DNA from: Planctomycetota bacterium
GTDB taxonomy: Bacteria; Planctomycetota; Planctomycetia; Planctomycetales; Planctomycetaceae
Direction of reading: 5' to 3'
DNA length: 32,732 nt
Assembly: GCA_019347905.1 (NCBI GenBank)
Contig: JAHWKJ010000005.1
Span: forward strand, 1 to 32,732
The position numbers and the translations under genes were made by a program. Under the pieces are notes generated by a model. It saw only the letters and a program-made list of their open reading frames with translations. It had not been told where the DNA came from and searched no databases. The first letter of the stretch is position 1. Every line of letters begins with the position of its first letter. Below, in pieces: positions 9,771-17,144 of this stretch.

Positions 9771-11332
9771 AACTGAACCGTATGACCACCCGGCAGCGAA
9801 AGCTCTTGTACGCCGGCATCATCCTGGCCCTCTCGGTGCCGATCATCGTTCTGGGCCGGCCGTCCAGCGAACCGGGCACGGGCGGCCTCCTCACGCAGAA
9901 GCGCGAGCTGCCGGTCGCTCAGGGCGGCTACGACTTGGGCGAGACGACGTTCGGCCGCATCGATCCCACCAGTTCGGTGATGAACCTCGCCCTCCTGGGG
10001 CTGCGGGGCGTCGCGGCCAACATCCTGTGGATGAAACACGACGACTATAAGCGCCAGAAGAACTGGGCGGAAATGCGGGCCGTCACTGAATCGATCATCA
10101 CCCTGCAGCCGCACTTCCTGCAGGTGTGGCGGTTCCACGGCTGGAACCTGGCCTACAACGTCTCGGCCGAGTGGGACGCCGTCGCCGACCGCTGGTACTG
10201 GGTGAAGGAGGGCGGCAAGTTCACGATGAAGGGCGCCGCCCGCAACCGCATCTATTCCGAGCTGCCCTGGGTCACGGGACGCATTCTGGGACAGAAGGTT
10301 GGCCGCAGCGACGAGTGGCGGCAGTTCCGCGGCTTCTTCCGCGACGACCCCGATGACTACACCTGGGGCGAGAACCGGCCCGATACCGACTTCAACCGGC
10401 CGCCCGTTGGCGTCGTCGTCGCCGAACCCTTCGCCGACAATTACCTCGCCGCCAAAGCCTGGTACCTCGACGCCAACCGGCTGGAAGTGGAACACGACCA
10501 GCACATCATGTGGCGGCCGCTGTTCCGCCACTATCCCATGCGCAGCCAGCTCGACTACGCCGAGGCGCTGCAGCGCGACGGCACCTTCGGCGAGATCACC
10601 CGCGGAGAGTGGGTTCGCGCCTACAACGAGTGGACCGGCGAAGACCGCACGCGCCTGGCGTGGCTCGACTTCGAGTACCAGGCGTTCGGCAAAGACGAGT
10701 ACGAGTCGAGCTTCGCCGGCTTGTTGATGCTGGACCCCACCGAGGCGGAGCTGAGGGCCTTGGCCGACAAGGACAAAGACCGCCGCGAGCTGCGGGCGTA
10801 CATCGAGGAGCGGTACAAGCAGCTCCCGCCGCCCGCGGACGGCAAGGCCGCCGACTACGAGGCGAAGCTGCTCGCGGTGAAGCGCGACACGGTGCAGCAG
10901 GACCAGAACACCACCAATTACCTCTACTGGAAGCGCCGCGCCCGGCTGGAGAAGCGCGACGAGATGGTCGAGCTGCATTACCAGATCCATCTCGGCAAAG
11001 AGGCCTACCGCAAGGGCCGCGTCGATTTCGGCCCCAATGGCGAAAAGCCGGAATCGATCCAGCACCTGGAGAAGGGGCTGCTCAAGTACGTCGAGCTGCG
11101 CGACGAACTCGCCCAGAGCGAGAACGCCAGCGAGCTTCGGGAGGAAATGCGCGACCTGAATATCAAGGAAGAGATCCTGATGGCGATGATCTACTGGCGC
11201 TACATCATCGAGCAGATCAACGGCCGCCAGGTGCCGGAGGACTTCCCGCTGAACGATTTCTGGCAGGACGAGGACAATCAGCAAACGATCAACGATTTGC
11301 GGGGCAGGTTCCTGCGTGAGACTTCGGGCTGA
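9767..11332 (+). CDS. Membrane-anchored protein of unknown function, third gene of the ABC operon
   Basis: Start ATG overlaps permease stop (ATGA, 9767-9770); one N-terminal TM KLLYAGIILALSVPIIVLG; ORF-track start at 9029 is spurious. Confidence 0.85.
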   Translation: MKLNRMTTRQRKLLYAGIILALSVPIIVLGRPSSEPGTGGLLTQKRELPVAQGGYDLGETTFGRIDPTSSVMNLALLGLRGVAANILWMKHDDYKRQKNWAEMRAVTESIITLQPHFLQVWRFHGWNLAYNVSAEWDAVADRWYWVKEGGKFTMKGAARNRIYSELPWVTGRILGQKVGRSDEWRQFRGFFRDDPDDYTWGENRPDTDFNRPPVGVVVAEPFADNYLAAKAWYLDANRLEVEHDQHIMWRPLFRHYPMRSQLDYAEALQRDGTFGEITRGEWVRAYNEWTGEDRTRLAWLDFEYQAFGKDEYESSFAGLLMLDPTEAELRALADKDKDRRELRAYIEERYKQLPPPADGKAADYEAKLLAVKRDTVQQDQNTTNYLYWKRRARLEKRDEMVELHYQIHLGKEAYRKGRVDFGPNGEKPESIQHLEKGLLKYVELRDELAQSENASELREEMRDLNIKEEILMAMIYWRYIIEQINGRQVPEDFPLNDFWQDEDNQQTINDLRGRFLRETSG

Positions 11333-11358
11333 GCGGTGCGAGCGGCGTGAAATGAGCC

Positions 11359-11606
11359 GTTTAGCCGCGACTCGGAGTCTTCGGAGAGGAGCGCTCGGTG
11401 TCGACGAGACGCTACGGGTGCCACTGGTGGCTTGCCCACCAGTGTCGGACGCCAACACGTGACCCGATGCGGCACAGCGATCGACGGTGAGGAGGTAGGC
11501 GGATTTCTTCCAACATGGGCCGCCGCTCCCGCGCTCGGCACTGGTGGGCGAGCCACCAGTGCCACCCCTCGCGCTCCTCTGCAAAGCCTCCGCGTCGCGG
11601 CTAAAC
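11359..11606. repeat. Nested palindromic element: outer GTTTAGCCGCGAC...GAGGAGCGC / GCGCTCCTC...GTCGCGGCTAAAC, inner pair built on CACTGGTGG/CCACCAGTG
   Basis: Outer arms 11359-11395 and about 11575-11606; inner double palindromes about 11417-11444 and 11539-11566. Confidence 0.85.
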
Positions 11607-13076
11607 GCGGCTTGCCGCCGGGATGAGGCGTCGGAACTCCGCCAGATTCTCCCATTCGTCGAGCTTCCAGCAGGCGTCGAGCAGCCGATCCTGCTGCGCT
11701 TCGTCCAGCACGCCCGCGGCCGGCCGGCGGAACTTGGCGATCAGCTCCTCATCGCTCATCGGGTTCTGATCGTGGCCGCGGGGGAATTCGTTCTCCGCCG
11801 TGAGCCGCCGGCCGTCGTCCAGCGTCACCTCGATGCGGTTGGGAATTCCGCGGGGATACTTCGCCGTCAGCGCGGCATCCCGGTGAACGCGAACCTTCGC
11901 GACAAGTTCCAGCAGCCGCTCGTCGCGCAGCCGCTCGTCGCGGAACGAATCGAGCGTGACATCGCCGTCCATGAGTGCGACGGCGACGCAGTACGGCAGG
12001 CTGTGGTCGGCGGTCTCCCGGGTTTTCGGCCGCCACTTCTCGGGATCCTTGCCGATGATGTCCACCGCCGCGTCGAAGGACGCGATGTCGATGGACTTCA
12101 CCCGGTCCGGATCGCCAATCTGCGGCCGCAGCTCCAGCGCGGCATGGATGGCGCTTTGCGAGTGGTATTCGGCCGGCCAGAACTTGATCGACGTGCGGTC
12201 GATCATGAAGCCGCCGCCCTCCGTTTGCTGGAAAGGGGGACAGGCACCCTCACCGCTCCCGGCTTCCGGTACAAGTCCGGCATGGGGCCGGGAGCCAGTC
12301 CCCCTTTCCAGCGGACCGTCGCGTTCACCGCACAGCGGCTCTAGCTCGAATTCGCCCGAAACCTGACGGAAAAAACCCATCGTTCCCTCGAATAGCGGCG
12401 CCGGCCCCGTCAGTCCTTCGGCGGCGAGCAGTGCGGCGAACACGCCGTTCCGGGCCGCATTGGCGAACGCGCAGCCCTTCCATTCGGACAATTCGCCGGC
12501 GCGCGTCTGCCGCAGCGCGACGTTCGGCGTGCCGGCGAGGTTCAGCGCCTGCTCGATGCCGCCCGCGTCCAGTCCCAGCAGACGCGCGGCGGCGGCTGCC
12601 GTCGAAAACGCGCCGTAGGTCACATGGTCCCAGCCGCGGGCGCGAATGCTGGCGGCGTCGCACAGCCGGCACTGAATCTCATAGGCCAGGACGGTCGCAA
12701 CGATGATTTCGCGCCCGTCGGCCCCGGCCGCATCCGCCGCGGCGAACACGGCGGCGAGGTTGTCGCTGGGATGGGCCGGCTCCAGCGAGAGGTACGTGTC
12801 GTTGTAGTCGAGATAGCGGATGAGGACGCCGTCGGCGAACGCCGCCAGTTCCGGGCTGGTCCGCCGCTCGCCACCGCCGAGCCAGCCGGCGCCGCGCTCG
12901 CTCCGCGTGCGCACCGCCAGCCGCCGCGCGACGCTCGGCGCGTGCGCCCGCCACGCGCCGCACGCGCAGGCCAGCGAATCGATCACGCGCCGCTTGACCT
13001 CGTGCACGGTCGACGCATCGAGCTGCTCGTATCGCAGCGACTTCGCATAGGCAGCGAGGCGGGCGGCGAGGGTCAT
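11601..13076 (-). CDS. MmgE/PrpD family protein (2-methylcitrate dehydratase-like) with in-frame palindromic insertion
   Basis: MTLAARLAAYAKSLRYEQLDASTVHEVKRRVIDSLACA...; YNDTYLS; DRTSIKFWPAEYHSQSAIHAALEL. ORF-track N-terminal 65 aa come from an intergenic repeat; start taken at 13076. Confidence 0.9.
   Translation of the reverse strand: MTLAARLAAYAKSLRYEQLDASTVHEVKRRVIDSLACACGAWRAHAPSVARRLAVRTRSERGAGWLGGGERRTSPELAAFADGVLIRYLDYNDTYLSLEPAHPSDNLAAVFAAADAAGADGREIIVATVLAYEIQCRLCDAASIRARGWDHVTYGAFSTAAAAARLLGLDAGGIEQALNLAGTPNVALRQTRAGELSEWKGCAFANAARNGVFAALLAAEGLTGPAPLFEGTMGFFRQVSGEFELEPLCGERDGPLERGTGSRPHAGLVPEAGSGEGACPPFQQTEGGGFMIDRTSIKFWPAEYHSQSAIHAALELRPQIGDPDRVKSIDIASFDAAVDIIGKDPEKWRPKTRETADHSLPYCVAVALMDGDVTLDSFRDERLRDERLLELVAKVRVHRDAALTAKYPRGIPNRIEVTLDDGRRLTAENEFPRGHDQNPMSDEELIAKFRRPAAGVLDEAQQDRLLDACWKLDEWENLAEFRRLIPAASRV
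12227..12312. repeat. Palindromic element inside MmgE/PrpD CDS: GCTGGAAAGGGGGACAGGC...GCCAGTCCCCCTTTCCAGC with inner CTCCCGGC/GCCGGGAG
   Basis: Arms read directly; translates in frame as LERGTGSRPHAGLVPEAGSGEGACPPFQQ. Confidence 0.85.
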
Positions 13077-13113
13077 GCCTGGGGTCCAGAATTGGCCTTC
13101 GTTTCTAACGACC

Positions 13114-13314
13114 AGCCGCGGCAGCGGCGACAGACCGTAGCCCACGGCGCCAGCCGTGGGGCGACCAACACCCACGTCCGACGAAGCCCCGGAAGGGGCG
13201 AAAGAAGCCGAGTGTTCGTTCTGCCGCCCCTGCCGGGGCTCACCGAAGCGAGGTATCTCCAGTCTCCCCACGGCTTTCGCCGTGGGCTACGCTCTACCGC
13301 CGCTACCGCGGCTA
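13114..13314. repeat. Triple-nested palindromic element
   Basis: Outer AGCCGCGGCAGCGGCGACAGA / TCTACCGCCGCTACCGCGGCT; middle CGTAGCCCACGGC..GCCGTGGG / CCCACGGC..GCCGTGGGCTACG; inner AGCCCCGGAAGGGGCG / CGCCCCTGCCGGGGCT. Confidence 0.85.
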
Positions 13315-13326
13315 AGGCTCGCCATC

Positions 13327-14280
13327 TCAAAACGGCAACTCGCGTCCCAATCCCTCGCGCCGAGCCCGTTCCAGAATCTCCGCCCCCACCGCCACATCTT
13401 CGATCGCCAGGCCGACCGACTTGAAGAGCGTGATATCGTCCGGGACTGCGCGGCCCGTCTGTCGGCCGGAGACGACGTCGCACAGCTCGTGCATCAGCGG
13501 CCAGTCGACCGCGCCTTCCTCCAGCGCCTCGACGAAATCGCCCGCCTCCAGGCGGCACTGTTCGATGCTGTCGCACACGATGTGGTTTGCCCGCCGCACG
13601 GTCGTCTCGTCGATCTCGGCCTTCAACAGAAAGTTCGAGCCGATCACGTTCAGGTGCGTGCCCTCGTCGAGCGCGCGGCCGTCGAACACCGGCGTCTTAC
13701 TGGAGGTCGCACAGATCACGATGTCTTTTTCCGCGGCGGCTTCCTCCGGCGAATGCACCGGCACGACCTGCGTGCCGCAATACTCGCTCATTTCCTCGGC
13801 GAAGGCGATCTGCCGTTCCGCGTTCGGGCTGAAGACGTCGACGCGGTCGATGCGGCGGACGGTGCAGACGGCCTTGAGTTGCGTGCGGGCCTGCCGTCCG
13901 CTGCCGAACAGCCCCACGACCCGCGCATCGGGGCGGGCCATGTACTCGGTCGCGACGCCGCTGGTGGCGCCGGTCCGCAGCCGGCCGAGATGATCGGCCT
14001 CGATCAGCGCGCGCATCTCGCCGCTGCCGGCGTCGTATAATGCCACGTGGAACCGCGAGTTTTTGGCCGTCGTGGTATAGGCTTTGAAGCCCACGAGGCC
14101 CAGGTACTCCGCCGCGGCCGACATGGTGTGCAGCATGATCCCCGGCGCTTGCGCGCGGGCGCGGGGCACGTTGACGGCCTCGCCGGACGCCAGACGACGA
14201 AACGCCTCCTCGACGACCTCGATCGCCGCCTCCATGTTCATCAGCTCGCGGACGTCGTCTTCCGTCAGGTACAACGCCAT
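13327..14280 (-). CDS. Ornithine cyclodeaminase / mu-crystallin family protein
   Basis: MALYLTEDDVRELMNMEAAIEVVEEAF; GAATSG-like LRTGATSGVATEYMA; Rossmann VVGLFGSGRQARTQLKAV; VIGSNFLLKAEID. Confidence 0.9.
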   Translation of the reverse strand: MALYLTEDDVRELMNMEAAIEVVEEAFRRLASGEAVNVPRARAQAPGIMLHTMSAAAEYLGLVGFKAYTTTAKNSRFHVALYDAGSGEMRALIEADHLGRLRTGATSGVATEYMARPDARVVGLFGSGRQARTQLKAVCTVRRIDRVDVFSPNAERQIAFAEEMSEYCGTQVVPVHSPEEAAAEKDIVICATSSKTPVFDGRALDEGTHLNVIGSNFLLKAEIDETTVRRANHIVCDSIEQCRLEAGDFVEALEEGAVDWPLMHELCDVVSGRQTGRAVPDDITLFKSVGLAIEDVAVGAEILERARREGLGRELPF

Positions 14281-14373
14281 GGGTCACCGGCTTTCGAGAG
14301 TATCTGATGCTGGGACGCATTGTAGTCCGCGCGGGTGGAATGAACAGAGGGCGCGAGGAATGACGAAGCTCGA

Positions 14374-17025
14374 ATGACGAAGCCCGCTACGATTCGCATA
14401 CGCGGTGCGCGCACGCATAACCTGCGGGGAGTCGACGTCGATATTCCGCACGGGCGGCTCGTCGTGCTCACGGGGGTCAGCGGCAGCGGGAAAAGCTCGC
14501 TGGCGTTCGACACCATCTTCGCCGAAGGGCAGCGGCGGTTCCTCGAGAGTCTCTCGGCGTACTCGCGGCAGTTTCTCGATCTGCTCCAGCGGCCCGACGT
14601 GGATGCCATCGACGGGCTGCCGCCCACCGTGAGCGTCGATCAGCGGACCGGGGCCGCGCAGCCGCGGAGCACGCTGGGCACGACAACCGAGATTCTCGAC
14701 TACCTGCGGCTCTTATACGCCCGAGCCGGCACCGCGCACTGCACCGGCTGTGGGCGCGAAGTGGCCGGGCAAAGCTCGCAGGCGATTGTCGAGCGAGTGC
14801 TCGCGCTGGGCGAGCGGCGGAAGGTGATGCTGCTCGCGCCGGTCGTCCGCGGACGCAAGGGGCAGCACCAGCAGGTGTTCGCCGACATCGCCGCGGCAGG
14901 CTTCGTGCGCGCCCGCGTCGATGGCGAGATTGCCGACATCGCGGAGCCTCCCGCGCTCGATGCCCGCCGCCGGCACACGATCGAGGCCGTCGTCGACCGG
15001 CTGGTGCTGAAGGAGGGCCTGCGGGGCCGCGTGCAGGAATCGGTCGATCTCGCGCTGCGCTACGGCGAGGGCACCTGCTCGGTCGTGTGGCAGGAAGACA
15101 ATGAGTGGCTCGAGCGGCTCTACAGCGAACGCTTCGCCTGTCCCGACTGCGGCCTGAGCTTCCCCACGCCAGAGCCGCGCACGTTCAGCTTCAACAGCCC
15201 CTACGGCGCCTGCCCGACGTGCGATGGGCTGGGAGTCGGCGCTCACCCCCCCTCACCCCCCCTTAGTAAGGGGGGGGCAGGGGGGGTCGAGGAGGTGAAG
15301 GTCGACGTTGAACTCGACACTGTACTCGCCTGCCCCGACTGCGGCGGCAGCCGACTCAACGACTTCGCCCGCCGCGTGACGATCGACGGCCGCAGCATCG
15401 CCGAAGTCTCCGCCATGAGCGTCGGCGACGCGGTTGTCTGGGCGGAGAATCTCCTGCGAGCGCTGCGCTCCTCGTCGCCGCCGTTCGCTCCCGAAGGCCG
15501 CGAAGTCGCCCTCCGCACGCTCCCGGAAGTCGCACGTCGGCTGCGCTTCCTCGTCGAAGTCGGGCTGGATTATCTCACGCTCGATCGCCGCACGCACACG
15601 CTCTCCGGCGGCGAGTTTCAGCGTGCCCGCCTGGCTGGATGCCTGGGATCGGGGTTGATCGGCACGTGCTTCGTACTCGACGAGCCGACAATCGGCCTGC
15701 ACCCGCGCGACACGGCGAAGCTGCTCACCGCACTGGAAGAGCTGCGCAATCAGGGCAACACCGTCCTCGTGGTCGAACACGACATCGACACGATGCGCCG
15801 CGCCGACTATCTCATCGATCTCGGCCCCGGAGCCGGTGCCGACGGCGGACGCATCGTCGCCACCGGCACCCCCGCTGAAGTGGCCACCGCGAATGATTCA
15901 CTCACAGCGCGCTACCTCTCCCACGACGACACTGCCACATTTCCCCCCCTTACTAAGGGGGGGCCAGGGGGGGGTGGCCGCAGAGCACGTCGCCTCATCC
16001 CACAAGGCCTCCTGCGGCTCGAGCAGGTTGGCACCCACAACCTCCAAAACGTCACCGTCGAGTTCCCGCTGGGCCTGTTGACCTGCGTCACAGGCGTCAG
16101 TGGCTCCGGCAAAAGCTCACTGGTGATCGATTCGCTGGTGCCGGCGGTGCGCGACGCGCTGGCAAGCCCGCGGGTTCGGGCCCGTGGGCGCTGGGGACTT
16201 CTTTCAGGCGCCGAAGCCATCGACCGCCTCGTGCAGGTCGATCAGTCGCCGCTGGGACGCAGCGGCCGCTCGAATCCTGCCACGTACTCGGGCGTGTGGA
16301 ACGAGGTGCGGCAGGTATTCGCCACCACCCGCGAGGCGCGCTTGCGCGGCTTCACCGCGCGGCGATTCAGCTTCAACTCGCGCGACGGCCGCTGTGAGAC
16401 CTGCGCCGGCCGCGGCACGCGCCGCATCGAGATGCAGTATCTGCCCGACCTGTTCGTCGCGTGCGAAACCTGCCGCGGGGCGCGGTTCAACCGGCAGACG
16501 CTGTCGATCCGCTATCGCGGCAAGAGCGTGGCCGACGTGCTGGCGATGCGGTTCGACGAGGCGCTTGGCTTCTTCGAGAACTTCCCGCGGATTGTCTCGC
16601 GATTGAAGACGTTTGTGGACGTGGGGCTGGGCTACCTGTGCCTGGGGCAATCGTCGCTGGATCTGTCCGGCGGCGAAGCCCAGCGGGTGCGGCTGGCGAC
16701 GGAGTTAGGCCGCCCCGCCTCCGGCCGCACGCTGTTCGTGCTCGACGAGCCGACCACCGGCCTGCACCCGGCCGACGTCGAACGCCTGCTGAACGTGCTG
16801 CACCAACTGGTGGACCGCGGCGACACCGCGATTGCGATCGAGCACCATCTGGACGTGATGGCCAATTCCGACTGGCTGATCGACCTCGGCCCCGAAGCCG
16901 GCGCCGCCGGCGGCGAGATCCTGTTTGAAGGTCCGCCGCACGAGATCGCCAGCGCCCGCGGCCACACGGCCGCCGCGCTGAGCGAGTTCCTGTCGGCCGC
17001 TCGTGTCACGCCGACGGGCGGTTGA
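14374..17025 (+). CDS. uvrA: UvrA-like excinuclease subunit A (ABC-type ATPase) carrying two in-frame palindromic insertions
   Basis: GVSGSGKSSLAFDTIFAEGQRRFLESLSAYSRQFL; LSGGEFQRARLAGCLGSGL; second half GVSGSGKSSLVIDSLVP, LSGGEAQRVRLATELGR, VLDEPTTGLHPADVERLL; CxxC zinc motifs. Confidence 0.9.
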   Translation: MTKPATIRIRGARTHNLRGVDVDIPHGRLVVLTGVSGSGKSSLAFDTIFAEGQRRFLESLSAYSRQFLDLLQRPDVDAIDGLPPTVSVDQRTGAAQPRSTLGTTTEILDYLRLLYARAGTAHCTGCGREVAGQSSQAIVERVLALGERRKVMLLAPVVRGRKGQHQQVFADIAAAGFVRARVDGEIADIAEPPALDARRRHTIEAVVDRLVLKEGLRGRVQESVDLALRYGEGTCSVVWQEDNEWLERLYSERFACPDCGLSFPTPEPRTFSFNSPYGACPTCDGLGVGAHPPSPPLSKGGAGGVEEVKVDVELDTVLACPDCGGSRLNDFARRVTIDGRSIAEVSAMSVGDAVVWAENLLRALRSSSPPFAPEGREVALRTLPEVARRLRFLVEVGLDYLTLDRRTHTLSGGEFQRARLAGCLGSGLIGTCFVLDEPTIGLHPRDTAKLLTALEELRNQGNTVLVVEHDIDTMRRADYLIDLGPGAGADGGRIVATGTPAEVATANDSLTARYLSHDDTATFPPLTKGGPGGGGRRARRLIPQGLLRLEQVGTHNLQNVTVEFPLGLLTCVTGVSGSGKSSLVIDSLVPAVRDALASPRVRARGRWGLLSGAEAIDRLVQVDQSPLGRSGRSNPATYSGVWNEVRQVFATTREARLRGFTARRFSFNSRDGRCETCAGRGTRRIEMQYLPDLFVACETCRGARFNRQTLSIRYRGKSVADVLAMRFDEALGFFENFPRIVSRLKTFVDVGLGYLCLGQSSLDLSGGEAQRVRLATELGRPASGRTLFVLDEPTTGLHPADVERLLNVLHQLVDRGDTAIAIEHHLDVMANSDWLIDLGPEAGAAGGEILFEGPPHEIASARGHTAAALSEFLSAARVTPTGG
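15245..15287. repeat. G/C-run palindrome, copy 1 of PPxPPLxKGGxGG family
   Basis: ACCCCCCCTCACCCCCCCTTAGTAAGGGGGGGGCAGGGGGGGT; translates PPSPPLSKGGAGGV. Confidence 0.9.
15943..15975. repeat. G/C-run palindrome, copy 2
   Basis: CCCCCCCTTACTAAGGGGGGGCCAGGGGGGGGT; translates FPPLTKGGPGGGG; located between the two ATPase halves. Confidence 0.9.
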
Positions 17026-17144
17026 TAGACTGTCAGAGCGGAGGGTGCATGGGCACGCGGCTCACCGGACGCGGTGTGCAGGGCCTTCGCAGCGGGGCAT
17101 CGATACAAACGCAGTCCCTCACCCGCTTCTGGGATGGTTCGCAC

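Noticed and set aside
9731-11584. 617-aa minus-strand ORF
   Set aside because: Antisense shadow of the third ABC operon gene; no recognisable motif
13077-13271. N-terminal extension of MmgE/PrpD ORF
   Set aside because: Translates the triple-nested repeat (GRPTAGAVGYGLSPLPRL); family N-terminus begins at MTLAARL
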